A stretch of DNA of 64,000 nucleotides, taken from assembly GCA_038530555.1 (NCBI GenBank), contig JBCBCN010000007.1:1-64000 (forward strand). The letters are read 5' to 3'. The notes under the pieces are model-generated. The model made no database searches and had not been told where the DNA came from. It saw only the letters and a program-made list of their open reading frames with translations. Positions 26,612-35,152 of the stretch are shown here, piece after piece. Origin of the DNA: HKCCE3408 sp038530555 (GTDB lineage Bacteria > Pseudomonadota > Alphaproteobacteria > Rhodobacterales > Rhodobacteraceae). How positions within the stretch are numbered: position 1 is the first letter of the stretch; the number at the start of each line of letters is the position of its first letter. The translations under genes and the position numbers were made by a program.

Positions 26612-26761
26612 ATGACCCAACGGGACAAGACCACCAAGGTGTCCGCCGACACCGAGACTGTCGGCGCATTGAATGGTAAGCCAGTGAAAGAGGCCGATAA
26701 AACCGACACTCAATCCGCCATGGATTACCAGGCCGGTTTCACCTCTGGATATTCGCTGTAA
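26612..26761 (+). CDS. Small ORF, 49 residues, strong Shine-Dalgarno
   Basis: Begins MTQRDKTTKVSADTETVG and ends AGFTSGYSL, with TAA at 26759-26761. AAGGAGG at 26600-26606 is the best ribosome site in the window and lies 5 nt from the ATG. The product is very hydrophilic, with no Cys, Trp or hydrophobic segment, so probably disordered and cytosolic. No family recognised. It sits 102 bp after the VOC gene and 39 bp before the branched-chain aminotransferase on the same strand, and could be a leader ORF for it, though it has no run of Ile, Leu or Val codons. Confidence 0.72.
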   Translation: MTQRDKTTKVSADTETVGALNGKPVKEADKTDTQSAMDYQAGFTSGYSL

Positions 26762-26800
26762 TTCATCCCATGCTCGCCCCGTCAATGGGGAGAGGCGCGG

Positions 26801-27667
26801 ATGGCGATCGGCTCTGAGATCAAGACCTATTTCGGCGGCGCATGGCATGACGGCGACGTGCCCATCATGCGTGCCGCCGACCATGGTTCCTGGCTGGGCA
26901 CCACGGTGTTTGACGGCGCCCGCTTTGTTGACGGCGTCGCCCCCGATCTGATTGCCCATTGCGAACGCGCCGTGGCCTCGGCCAAGGCGCTAGCGCTCCA
27001 GCCTGAGCAAACCCCGCAAGAGATTTTTGACGCCGCTTGGGAGGGCCTTAAGCGCTATGACCCTAAAACCGCCGTCTATATCCGGCCCATGTTCTGGGGG
27101 ATCGAGGCGGGGCCGACAGGGATCATGGCGGGTGACGGGCCCGCGGGCTTTGCGATCTGCCTCGAAGACGTGCCCTTGGCCGCGCCCGAGGAGACCTCGC
27201 GCCTGACCACCACGCGCTTCCGCCGCCCCGTCCTGGAAGACGCGGTCTGCAACGCTAAAGCGGGCTGCCTTTACCCCAACAATGCGCGCATGTTGATGGA
27301 GGCCCGCGCCAAGGGCTTTGACAACGCGCTCGTCGCGGACGCGCTCGGCAATGTGGCCGAAACCGCCAGCGCCAATATCTTCATGGTGCGCGACGGTGAG
27401 GTTTTCACCCCCGCGCCCAACGGCACCTTCCTGGCCGGGATCACCCGGGCGCGTCACATCTCGAACCTGCGCGAAAGCGGCGTGACAGTGCATGAGCGCG
27501 TGCTCGATTTCGATGCCTTCCGCGCGGCCGATGAGGTCTTCATGTCAGGCAATGCGCAAAAGGTGACGCCGGTCTCGGAGTTCGACGGCACGCATTACCA
27601 GATCGGTCCGATCACTCGCCAAGTGCGCGAGATGTACTGGGACTGGGCCCATTCCAGCGCGGCCTGA
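26801..27667 (+). CDS. ilvE: Branched-chain amino acid aminotransferase
   Basis: 288 residues, fold-type IV PLP enzyme. The Schiff-base Lys is K153 in NAKAGCLYPN; ETASANIFMVRDGEVFTP and the phosphate-binding FLAGITRARHI segment follow. YFGGAWHDGDVPIMRAADHG is the typical N-terminus. It interconverts Leu, Ile and Val with their 2-oxo acids, though D-amino acid or other class IV specificity cannot be excluded. GGGGAGAGG precedes ATG 26801. Preceded by the 49-residue ORF. Confidence 0.85.
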   Translation: MAIGSEIKTYFGGAWHDGDVPIMRAADHGSWLGTTVFDGARFVDGVAPDLIAHCERAVASAKALALQPEQTPQEIFDAAWEGLKRYDPKTAVYIRPMFWGIEAGPTGIMAGDGPAGFAICLEDVPLAAPEETSRLTTTRFRRPVLEDAVCNAKAGCLYPNNARMLMEARAKGFDNALVADALGNVAETASANIFMVRDGEVFTPAPNGTFLAGITRARHISNLRESGVTVHERVLDFDAFRAADEVFMSGNAQKVTPVSEFDGTHYQIGPITRQVREMYWDWAHSSAA

Positions 27668-27705
27668 GACGTCCCGCCTTTCACCCGAAACCTTGAGGAG
27701 ATCGC

Positions 27706-28161
27706 ATGCGCAAATTTCTCGTGATCCTCGATGACACGCGCGAATGCCTGAACGCGATGCGCTTTGCCGCGATGCGCGCCTCCAGCACCGGCGGCGGAGT
27801 AGAGATCCTGTCGATCATTGCACCCGAAGAGTTCAACCACTGGATCGGTGTGGGCGATCTGATGCGCGCCGAGGCGCGCGAGCGGATCGAGGCGCATTTC
27901 AACGTCTTCGCCAAATGGATGCGCGACCGTCAGGGCATTGATCCCGGCCTGGTCATCCGCGAGGGCGAGCCGGTGGATGAAATCCTGGCCCAGGTCCGGG
28001 AAGACCCAGAAATTGGCGTGCTGGTCCTGGGCGCGGCCTCGGGCAAGGGCGGGCCCGGCCCCCTGGTCACAGCGCTGACCAAATCGGCGGGCTCGCTGCC
28101 GATGCCCATCACCATCGTGCCGGGCGAATTGTCCAAGGAAAAGCTCGAAGCGATCACCTGA
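27706..28161 (+). CDS. Universal stress protein
   Basis: 151 residues, single UspA domain. Rossmann-like nucleotide-binding fold with the N-terminal strand KFLVILDDTRECLNAMRFA and the LVLGAASGKGGPGPLVTALTKSAG loop, comparable to the GxxGxxxGSV ATP-binding loop, with the final IPITIVPG strand here MPITIVPG. GAGGAG lies upstream of the ATG. Lies 38 bp after ilvE and before nfuA; the trpS-usp-nfuA order is common in Rhodobacteraceae by memory. Confidence 0.88.
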   Translation: MRKFLVILDDTRECLNAMRFAAMRASSTGGGVEILSIIAPEEFNHWIGVGDLMRAEARERIEAHFNVFAKWMRDRQGIDPGLVIREGEPVDEILAQVREDPEIGVLVLGAASGKGGPGPLVTALTKSAGSLPMPITIVPGELSKEKLEAIT

Positions 28162-28188
28162 GCAAGCCGCCTATTCCACAAGACCGCT

Positions 28189-28240
28189 CCGATGGGCCGC
28201 CCCGATGACCCGCCTCGATATGCCGCCCCGATATGCCGCA
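28189..28240. repeat. Tandem repeat, 4 x 13 bp
   Basis: Four abutting units on the consensus CCGATATGCCGCC: 28189-28201, 28202-28214, 28215-28227 and 28228-28240, differing at one to four positions. It lies in the leader of nfuA, 75 bp before its start. The frame of nfuA is open through it, but the Nfu N-terminus begins after it. Confidence 0.85.
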
Positions 28241-28314
28241 GCGTGATGATCCCCGCCCACATTGACTATGGCGCGGCGAATTCGCATATCGGAACCGTCG
28301 AAAGGATCCCACGC

Positions 28315-28881
28315 ATGTTTATCCAGACCGAAGCGACCCCGAACCCCGCAACCCTGAAATTCCTGCCTGGATTGCCCGTTTTGGATGTCGGCACAGCCGA
28401 TTTCGCAAGCGCTGAAGCTGCCACGGGCTCTCCCCTGGCGCGGCGGATTTTCTCCGTTGAGGGTGTGAGCGGCGTCTTTTTCGGGCCCGATTTCGTGACC
28501 GTGACCAAGGCTGAGGCAATCGAATGGGAGCATTTGCGCCCCGCCATCCTCGGCGCGATCATGGAGCATTACCAATCCGGCCAGAAGGTCATGGATGACG
28601 ATGCCTCCGGCGCGACCGGCGGGCATGCCGAGCATGACGGGGAGCATTCCGTCGTCGTCGGCCAGATCAAAGAGCTTTTGGACAGCAGGGTCCGTCCAGC
28701 CGTGGCCCAAGACGGCGGCGACATCACCTTTCACGGCTATGATGACGGCATCGTCTACCTGCACATGCAGGGCGCCTGCGCGGGCTGCCCGTCCTCGACG
28801 CTTACGCTGAAAATGGGCATCGAGAACCTGCTGCGCCATTACATCCCCGAGGTTGTCGAGGTGCGTCCGGTCGCCGTCTGA
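28315..28881 (+). CDS. nfuA: Iron-sulfur cluster carrier NfuA
   Basis: 188 residues. Nfu_N domain at the start (MFIQTEATPNPATLKFLPG), an acidic linker, then the NifU C-terminal domain with the CAGC cluster-binding motif in MQGACAGCPSSTLTLK. It carries 4Fe-4S clusters to target enzymes. The frame opens at 28192, but ATG 28315 follows GAAAGGATCCC and matches the family start. Preceded by a 13-bp tandem repeat. Confidence 0.94.
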   Translation: MFIQTEATPNPATLKFLPGLPVLDVGTADFASAEAATGSPLARRIFSVEGVSGVFFGPDFVTVTKAEAIEWEHLRPAILGAIMEHYQSGQKVMDDDASGATGGHAEHDGEHSVVVGQIKELLDSRVRPAVAQDGGDITFHGYDDGIVYLHMQGACAGCPSSTLTLKMGIENLLRHYIPEVVEVRPVAV

Positions 28882-28923
28882 GGCCGGAACTGCGCCCGCG
28901 CACCCTTTCAATATCGTCTCGGC

Positions 28924-29601
28924 GTGACCCAGCCCCAAACGGTCCTGTCCTTCGACACGTCCGGCCCGTTCTGCGACGTGGCCCTGCTGCAGGGCGAGCG
29001 CCTGATCGCCCAGGCCCATGCCGAGATGGCGCGCGGTCAGGCCGAGCGCCTGATGCCGATGATCGCCGATCTGATGGGCGAGGCGGGGATCGGGCGCCGC
29101 GATCTCAGCGCCGTCGGTGTGGGCATAGGCCCCGGCAATTTCACCGGCCTGAGGATCGCGGTCGCTGCGGCGCGCGGCCTGGCGCTTGGCCTGGGTGTGC
29201 CCGCCATCGGGGTCAGCACGTTTGAGGCCATTATCGAGGAGAAGGGCCTGCATACCGGGCCGGTCCTGATCGCCCTGCCCGCCCCGCGCGGAGAACACTA
29301 CGTGCAACGCTTCGAAGATGGCACGGTGCGTGGCGCAGCAGAGCTTTGGACGGCACAAAGGCTTGCCGAAGGCGACGCGGGCCCAGTGATCAAGGGCAAG
29401 TTGATCGGGCTCGAGTTCGAGAAAGACGCAAACGCGCAGCCCGTCACGCGATATGCCAGCGCCATCGCGCGGATCGCGCAGCGGCGCCTTGGGGCCAGCC
29501 AGCCCGAGGACTGGGCGCACCCGGCAAACCGCCCGGCGCCGCTCTATATCAAAGCGCCCGACGCCCTGCCGTCCCGGCACATGGCCCCGAGACAAGCCTG
29601 A
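28924..29601 (+). CDS. tsaB: tRNA threonylcarbamoyladenosine biosynthesis protein TsaB
   Basis: 225 residues. ASKHA fold: VLSFDTSGPFCDVALL at the start, HAEMARGQAERLMPMI, and VGVGIGPGNFTGLRIAVAAARGLA, the TsaB signature. It partners TsaD and TsaE in making the t6A37 tRNA modification. GTG start at 28924, 42 bp after nfuA. Stop overlaps the next ATG by one base (TGATG), coupling it to rimI, the usual arrangement. Confidence 0.93.
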   Translation: MTQPQTVLSFDTSGPFCDVALLQGERLIAQAHAEMARGQAERLMPMIADLMGEAGIGRRDLSAVGVGIGPGNFTGLRIAVAAARGLALGLGVPAIGVSTFEAIIEEKGLHTGPVLIALPAPRGEHYVQRFEDGTVRGAAELWTAQRLAEGDAGPVIKGKLIGLEFEKDANAQPVTRYASAIARIAQRRLGASQPEDWAHPANRPAPLYIKAPDALPSRHMAPRQA

Positions 29602-30038
29602 TGCGCGCCTCGGCCATGGCGGCGATCCACAAACGCGCCTTCGCGCGTCAGCGCCCCTGGACCAAAACCGAGTTTCAAGTCCTGTTGGGCCAGACCTCGA
29701 TCCGCCAGGCCTCCCGCAAGGGCGGTTTCGGCCTGTTGCGCCTGCTGCCCGGTGAGGCCGAGATCCTCACCCTTGCAGTGCAGCCCGAGGCGCGCAGGCA
29801 AGGTCTGGGACGGCTGCTGGTGCAAGAGCTGATCGCGCAGGCCACCGGGGCTGAGCGCGTGTTTCTCGAAGTCGCCGAAAGCAACCAGGCCGCCAGGGCG
29901 CTCTATGCCGGCTGCGGCTTCGAGGAGATCGGCAGGCGGCCGCGCTATTACGCCTATCCCGATGGCGGCGCGGAGGATGCACTGGTCATGCAGCTGGTCA
30001 GGCAAAAGACGCGTCCCACCCAAAACCCCCCGCAATAG
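29601..30038 (+). CDS. rimI: Ribosomal-protein-alanine N-acetyltransferase RimI-like GNAT
   Basis: 145 residues. GNAT fold: AAIHKRAFARQRPWTKTEF at the start, the acetyl-CoA loop VQPEARRQGLGRLLVQEL (R/Q-x-x-G-x-G/A), and FLEVAESNQAARALYAGCGFEEIGRRPRYY, characteristic of RimI. It would acetylate the N-terminus of ribosomal protein S18; other substrates are possible. ATG overlaps the tsaB stop by one base. Confidence 0.9.
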   Translation: MRASAMAAIHKRAFARQRPWTKTEFQVLLGQTSIRQASRKGGFGLLRLLPGEAEILTLAVQPEARRQGLGRLLVQELIAQATGAERVFLEVAESNQAARALYAGCGFEEIGRRPRYYAYPDGGAEDALVMQLVRQKTRPTQNPPQ

Positions 30039-30112
30039 CCTGCCCGATTGCCCAATCGTCAAGCGACCGCGCGAGACCCCCGGCGCCATTCCTGCCCAAC
30101 GCCAGAATCCAG

Positions 30113-30143
30113 TTGACCCCCCGCCCCCGCTTTGCCCTTATCG
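30113..30143 (+). promoter_or_regulatory. Candidate promoter for the BMP transporter operon
   Basis: TTGACC (30113-30118) and TTATCG (30138-30143), spacer 19 bp (18 if the -10 is read as CTTATC). About 80 bp before the binding-protein start, in the 183-bp gap after rimI. Good -35, imperfect -10. Confidence 0.4.
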
Positions 30144-30221
30144 TGTGAGGGAAAAACCAAGTCTGGCCGCCATCGGGGGACCCGTTGCCTAGCGTGCCGG
30201 ACACCATTCTGGGAGTGACCA

Positions 30222-31214
30222 ATGAGCCTACTCAAACCCATCGTTCTGTCCGCGTCTGCCTTTGCCCTGAGCAGCGTCGCGGCCCTGGCCGAGCCTGCCA
30301 TCATTTTCGATCTGGGCGGCAAATTCGACCGCTCCTTCAACGAAGCCGCCTTCATGGGCGCCGAGCAATGGGCCGAAGAGACCGGCGGCACCTACCGCGA
30401 GATCGAGCTGCAATCCGATGCCCAGCGTGAGCAAGCGATGCGCCGCCTGGCCGAGGCGGGCTCGAACCCGATCGTCATGGCCGGTTTCGCCCAAGCCTCC
30501 GCGCTGGAGACGGTGGCGCCCGATTACCCGGACACGACCTTCGTGATCATCGACGGCGTGGTCGACGCGCCCAATGTGCAGTCGATCATCTTCCGTGAGC
30601 ATGAGGGCTCGTTCCTGGTGGGCATGATGGCCGGGATGGCCTCGGAAAGTGACACGGTGGGCTTTATCGGCGGCATGGATATCCCGCTGATCTCGCGCTT
30701 TGCCTGCGGCTATGCCCAGGGCGTGGTGGCGGCCAACCCCGATGCCACGGTTCTGTCGAACATGACCGGCACCACGCCGACGGCCTGGAACGACCCGGTG
30801 CGCGGCGGTGAGCTGACCCGCGATCAGATCAGCCGTGGCGCTGATATCGTCTATGCGGCGGCCGGCGGCACCGGTGTGGGTGTTTTGCAAACCGCGGCCG
30901 ATGAGGGGATCTTGTCGATCGGCGTGGACAGCAACCAGAACTATTTGCACCCGGGCTCGGTCCTGACCTCGATGCTTAAGCGCGTCGATGTCGCCGTCTA
31001 TGAAAGCTTCTCGGCGGAGATGATCGAGCCGGGCATCACCGTGCTGGGCCTGGCCGAGGAAGGCGTGGGCTGGGCGCTCGATGAGAACAACGAAAGCCTG
31101 GTGAGCGCGGAGATGGCCGAGGCGGTCAATGCCGCGCGCGAGCAGATCATCGCCGGTGAGATCGCCGTCCACAACTTCACCGATGACGGGTCCTGCCCGG
31201 TCGCGATGGAGTGA
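30222..31214 (+). CDS. BMP-family ABC transporter substrate-binding protein
   Basis: 330 residues. Sec signal peptide cleaved about residue 23 (AALAEPA); no lipobox. BMP/PnrA domain: IIFDLGGKFDRSFNEAAFMGAEQW, EHEGSFLVGMMAGM, VGFIGGMDIPLISRFACGY and GADIVYAAAGGTGVGVLQ. Members bind nucleosides or purines in the periplasm and deliver them to the membrane complex. With the ATPase and two permeases downstream this is a full nucleoside/purine-type importer; the real ligand is inferred. GGGAG precedes ATG 30222. A terminator-like hairpin follows the gene. Confidence 0.9.
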   Translation: MSLLKPIVLSASAFALSSVAALAEPAIIFDLGGKFDRSFNEAAFMGAEQWAEETGGTYREIELQSDAQREQAMRRLAEAGSNPIVMAGFAQASALETVAPDYPDTTFVIIDGVVDAPNVQSIIFREHEGSFLVGMMAGMASESDTVGFIGGMDIPLISRFACGYAQGVVAANPDATVLSNMTGTTPTAWNDPVRGGELTRDQISRGADIVYAAAGGTGVGVLQTAADEGILSIGVDSNQNYLHPGSVLTSMLKRVDVAVYESFSAEMIEPGITVLGLAEEGVGWALDENNESLVSAEMAEAVNAAREQIIAGEIAVHNFTDDGSCPVAME

Positions 31215-31262
31215 TTGCGGCGCGCGCCGGGGCCCATTTCGAGGCTCAGGCATCGACAAAAC

Positions 31263-31298
31263 GGTCCGCGCCATAGGTCCTTGGCGCGGGCCATTTTT
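31263..31298 (+). terminator. Intra-operon terminator or attenuator
   Basis: GGTCCGCGCC (31263-31272) pairs with GGCGCGGGCC (31283-31292) with one G-U pair and a 10-nt loop, followed by ATTTTTC. It lies between the binding-protein gene and the ATPase gene, an expected place for partial termination that leaves more binding protein than transporter. Confidence 0.7.
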
Positions 31299-31326
31299 CA
31301 GGGACGAGGCGCCGAGGGGGCGCGTT

Positions 31327-32883
31327 ATGACACAGGCTGCACCGCACGCGATTGAGCTCAAAGGCATTTCCAAAGCCTTCGGCCCGGTGCAGGCCAACAA
31401 AGACATCTCGCTCAGTGTGGCGCGCGGCGCGATCCACGGCATCGTGGGCGAAAACGGCGCCGGGAAATCGACACTCATGTCGATCCTCTACGGTTTTTAC
31501 AAAGCCGACCGGGGCGAGATCTTTATCAACGGCGCCCGCACGCAAATCTCCGACAGCCAGGCCGCGATCCGCGCTGGTATCGGCATGGTGCACCAGCATT
31601 TCAAACTGGTCGAAAACTTCACGGTTCTGGAAAACGTGATCCTCGGCGCGGAAGACGGCGCGATGCTGCGCCCGTCGCTGGCCAAGGCGCGGCGGCTGCT
31701 GACTGAACTCGCGCAGGAATACCACCTCGACGTGAACCCCGACGCCATCATCGAAGACCTCAGTGTGGGGCATCAACAGCGCGTCGAAATCCTCAAACAG
31801 CTCTACCGCCAGGCCGATATCCTGATCCTCGATGAGCCCACCGGCGTTCTGACCCCGTCCGAGGCCGATCAGCTCTTTCGCATCCTCGAACGCCTAAAGG
31901 CCGAGGGCAAAACGATCATCCTCATCACCCACAAACTGCGTGAAATCATGGAGGTGACCGACACGGTCAGTGTGATGCGACGTGGGCAGATGACGGCCAC
32001 CGTCAAAACCACCGAGACCAGCCCGCAGCAACTCGCCGAGCTTATGGTCGGCCGCAAAGTCCTCCTCCAGGTGGACAAAGCGCCTGCGACGCCGGGCGAT
32101 GTGGTCCTCAAGGTCGAGGGTCTGCGCGTGGTCGATGGCGCGGGCGTTGAACGGCTCAAGGGCGTCGACTTTCAGATCCGCGCCGGAGAGATCGTGGGCC
32201 TGGCCGGGGTGGCGGGCAACGGGCAATCCGAGCTTCTGGAAGTGCTTGGCGGTATGATCCCGGCACAAGGAGGTCAGATCACCGTTCGAAATCAGCCCAT
32301 CGACCTGACCGGGCGCAGCAGCAACGGGCAAACACGACGCGCGCGCGGCATCGCCCATGTGCCCGAAGACCGCCAGACCGAGGGCCTGATCATGCCGTTC
32401 GAGGCCTGGGAAAACGTGGCCTTCGGCTATCACCACGACCCGGCCTTCCAACGCAATCGCTGGCTGATGAACAATTCCGCGATCAAAGAGGATTGCGCCG
32501 CCAAGATGGAGCGCTTCGATGTGCGCCCGCAAAACACGCGCCTGCCCGCCCGCAATTTCTCAGGCGGCAATCAGCAAAAAATCGTCGTCGCCCGCGAGAT
32601 GGAGCGCAATCCCGACCTCCTGCTGATCGGGCAGCCCACCCGAGGCGTGGACATTGGCGCGATTGAGTTCATCCACCGCCAGATCATCGCCCTACGCGAC
32701 GCGGGTAAGGCGATTTTGCTGGTGAGCGTTGAGCTCGATGAGATCCTCGGCCTCAGCGACCGGATCCTGGTGATGTTCGACGGCCGCCTGATGGGCGAAC
32801 GCCTGGCCCATGAGACCGACGAGAAAGAGCTTGGCCTGATGATGGCGGGCATGACCTCACGCGATTTGGAAGGGGCCGCCTGA
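31327..32883 (+). CDS. ABC transporter ATP-binding protein (BMP/nucleoside type, two domains)
   Basis: 518 residues with tandem ATPase domains, as in the sugar and nucleoside uptake family. First domain: Walker A GENGAGKS (VGENGAGKSTLMSILYG), signature LSVGHQQRVEILKQLYR, Walker B ILILDEPTGVLTP. Second domain: VAGNGQSELLEVLGG in place of a standard Walker A and NFSGGNQQKIVVAREM as signature. The degenerate second site is normal for this family. Cytoplasmic. ATG 31327 follows GAGGGGG; the frame opens earlier, inside the binding-protein gene. Its stop overlaps the permease start by one base. Confidence 0.92.
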   Translation: MTQAAPHAIELKGISKAFGPVQANKDISLSVARGAIHGIVGENGAGKSTLMSILYGFYKADRGEIFINGARTQISDSQAAIRAGIGMVHQHFKLVENFTVLENVILGAEDGAMLRPSLAKARRLLTELAQEYHLDVNPDAIIEDLSVGHQQRVEILKQLYRQADILILDEPTGVLTPSEADQLFRILERLKAEGKTIILITHKLREIMEVTDTVSVMRRGQMTATVKTTETSPQQLAELMVGRKVLLQVDKAPATPGDVVLKVEGLRVVDGAGVERLKGVDFQIRAGEIVGLAGVAGNGQSELLEVLGGMIPAQGGQITVRNQPIDLTGRSSNGQTRRARGIAHVPEDRQTEGLIMPFEAWENVAFGYHHDPAFQRNRWLMNNSAIKEDCAAKMERFDVRPQNTRLPARNFSGGNQQKIVVAREMERNPDLLLIGQPTRGVDIGAIEFIHRQIIALRDAGKAILLVSVELDEILGLSDRILVMFDGRLMGERLAHETDEKELGLMMAGMTSRDLEGAA

Positions 32884-33995
32884 TGGACAAGATGCCCAAC
32901 TGGGCCGACGTGATCCTGATCCCGTTGATCTCGGTCTTGCTGGCCCTGATCGCCTCGGGCCTTGTGGTGCTTTATATCGGCGAAAGCCCCCTCGAAGCGA
33001 TGCTGGTGATGATCCGCGGCGCCTTCGGCTCGGCCTATGGCTGGGGCTATACGCTCTATTACACGACGAATTTCATCTTCACCGGGCTCGCCGTGGCCGT
33101 CGCCTTCCATGCGCGGATGTTCAATATCGGCGGCGAGGGGCAGGCGACACTGGGCGGGCTGGGCGTGGCGCTTGTCCTGCTCCTGGTGCCCTGGCCGCAT
33201 TGGAGCGTCGCGCTTTTGATGGCGGTTCTGGCCGGCGCGCTCCTTGGCGCCGCTTGGGCCGCGATCCCGGCCTATCTGCAGGCCAAACGCGGCAGCCATA
33301 TCGTGATCACGACGATCATGTTCAACTATATCGCCGCGGCCCTCCTGGTCTATCTGCTGGTCAATGTGTTCCGCGTCGAAGGCTCGATGACACCCGAAAC
33401 CGCGCGCTTCGCGGAAGTCGTCCACCTGCCAAACGCCGCCGATTTCGCGGGCTTTTTCGGCTTTCGCGCTTCCACACCGCTCAACGTGTCGTTCTTCATC
33501 GCGCTTCTGGCATGCCTGGCCGTCTGGATCATGATCTGGCGCACGCGCCTGGGCTACGCGATCCGGGCCTACGGGCATTCCGAAAAGGCGGGCGTTTATG
33601 CGGGCATAAACCCCACCACGATCATCATGGTCTCGATGCTGATCTCGGGCGGTCTCGCCGGGATGATGGCCGTCAACGTGGTCATGGGTGAGGCCGAGCG
33701 CCTGGTCCTCGAATTCGTCGAAGGCGCGGGCTTTGTGGGGATCGCGGTGGCACTCATGGGCCGCTCGCATCCGGTAGGCGTGATCCTCGCGGCACTTCTG
33801 TTCGGCGCACTCTATCAGGGCGGGGCGGAGCTTCAGTTCGAAATGCCCGCGATCAGCCGCGAGATGGTGGTGGTGATCCAAGCCCTGGTGATCCTCTTCA
33901 CCGGCGCGCTCGACAATATGGTGCGCATGCCGATGGAGCGGTTCTTCCTCGCCCTGCGCCGACGCGGCCGTGCCGCGGACACCCCGGCGGAATGA
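32883..33995 (+). CDS. ABC transporter permease 1 (nucleoside/purine type)
   Basis: 370 residues with about ten hydrophobic segments. BPD_transp_2 family, as in YufP and NupP: FTGLAVAVAFHARMFNIGGEGQATLGGLG and IWRTRLGYAIRAYGHSEKAGVYAGI are diagnostic. Starts TGATG-overlapping with the ATPase gene. Forms the membrane channel with the next gene product. Confidence 0.9.
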   Translation: MDKMPNWADVILIPLISVLLALIASGLVVLYIGESPLEAMLVMIRGAFGSAYGWGYTLYYTTNFIFTGLAVAVAFHARMFNIGGEGQATLGGLGVALVLLLVPWPHWSVALLMAVLAGALLGAAWAAIPAYLQAKRGSHIVITTIMFNYIAAALLVYLLVNVFRVEGSMTPETARFAEVVHLPNAADFAGFFGFRASTPLNVSFFIALLACLAVWIMIWRTRLGYAIRAYGHSEKAGVYAGINPTTIIMVSMLISGGLAGMMAVNVVMGEAERLVLEFVEGAGFVGIAVALMGRSHPVGVILAALLFGALYQGGAELQFEMPAISREMVVVIQALVILFTGALDNMVRMPMERFFLALRRRGRAADTPAE

Positions 33996-34041
33996 GACGT
34001 ATGCGCGCCCTCCCCGCCCAAGCCGACGTAAGGTCCAGCTG

Positions 34042-35040
34042 ATGGATTTCATGACCGTCCTGCAACTCCTTGACAGCACGATCCGGCTGGCCACGCCGCT
34101 GCTGCTGGCCTGCCTTGCCGGGCTCTATTCCGAACGCGCGGGGATCTTCGATATCGGGCTCGAGGGCAAGATGCTTGCCGCAGCCTTCATGTCCGCCGCC
34201 GTGGCCTTCACCTCAGGCTCGGTCTGGATCGGACTTCTGGCCGGGATCGGCGCCTCCATGGCGCTCTCGGCGCTGCACGGCCTGGCCTCGATCACCTTCC
34301 GGGGAAATCAGCTGATCTCGGGCGTTGCCATCAACTTCCTCGCCGCGGGCCTCACGGTGGTGATCTCGCAAACCTGGTTCAACCAAGGCGGCCGTACCCC
34401 GGCGCTCACAGGTCCGGCGCGGTTCGAAAACATAGACTGGCCCGGCGCGGCCGCGCTGCGCGATAGCTACCGCGCCGCCCGGGCCGAGGATCCCGATACC
34501 CTCGATCTGACCGGCATCTATTGGGAGCTTATCTCAGGCCATTCCATCCTGGTCTATGTCGCCTTCCTTCTGGTCCCGCTCACCTGGTGGCTGCTGTTTC
34601 GCACCCGTTTTGGCCTGCGCCTGCGCGCTGTAGGCGAAAACCCCGGCGCTGTCGACACGGCGGGCGTCTCAGTCGTGGGGCTACGCTATGCGGCGGTGAT
34701 GATTTGCGGGGTCCTGTGCGGGATCGCAGGCGCCTATCTCGCCACGGGCCTTACGGCAGGCTTCGTCAAAGACATGAGCGCGGGGCGCGGCTTCATCGCC
34801 CTGGCAGCGCTGATCTTCGCCAAATGGCGGCCCTGGTACGCGCTCTATGCCTGCCTGCTCTTTGGACTGCTCGACGCCATCGGCAACCGGTTCCAAAACA
34901 TCGAGCTTTTGGGCATCGCCGTCCCCGTCCAGTTCATGCAGGCCCTGCCCTATATCCTGACCGTGGTGATCCTGGCGGGCTTCATCGGCAAGGCCGTCCC
35001 GCCCAAAGCGGGCGGGGAGCCCTACGTCAAAGAGCGCTGA
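34042..35040 (+). CDS. ABC transporter permease 2 (nucleoside/purine type)
   Basis: 332 residues, BPD_transp_2 family, as in YufQ: LLLACLAGLYSERAGIFDIGLEGKMLAAAF and LFRTRFGLRLRAVGENPGAVDTAGVS match permease 1 in layout. About nine hydrophobic segments. ATG 34042 (TAAGG upstream) lies 46 bp after permease 1; the frame is open slightly further. Last gene of the transporter operon; 112 bp later the TSUP gene begins. Confidence 0.9.
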   Translation: MDFMTVLQLLDSTIRLATPLLLACLAGLYSERAGIFDIGLEGKMLAAAFMSAAVAFTSGSVWIGLLAGIGASMALSALHGLASITFRGNQLISGVAINFLAAGLTVVISQTWFNQGGRTPALTGPARFENIDWPGAAALRDSYRAARAEDPDTLDLTGIYWELISGHSILVYVAFLLVPLTWWLLFRTRFGLRLRAVGENPGAVDTAGVSVVGLRYAAVMICGVLCGIAGAYLATGLTAGFVKDMSAGRGFIALAALIFAKWRPWYALYACLLFGLLDAIGNRFQNIELLGIAVPVQFMQALPYILTVVILAGFIGKAVPPKAGGEPYVKER

Positions 35041-35152
35041 ACGCCCCCCCGACGGCCTTACTGTTCCGATCTGTCGCATCGGTGCCACGCGCCTGCAAGC
35101 TGGCCCTCCTGCGCATCATTGGCTACGAGGGGGCACCGCTAGAGGCCCCTTG

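Noticed and set aside
26564..26959. 131-residue minus-strand ORF opposite the 49-residue ORF and ilvE
   Set aside because: No ribosome site or family similarity, while the plus strand has a perfect Shine-Dalgarno and an ilvE start.
28192..28314. Longer NfuA beginning at 28192
   Set aside because: The extra 41 residues run through a 13-bp tandem repeat and have no Nfu similarity; ATG 28315 has a ribosome site and the family N-terminus.
28171..29595. 474-residue minus-strand ORF opposite nfuA and tsaB
   Set aside because: Antisense to two clear genes with intact motifs; no recognisable domain.
32571..34094. 507-residue minus-strand ORF opposite the ABC genes
   Set aside because: Antisense to the ATPase and permease genes; His/Asp/Arg-rich shadow.
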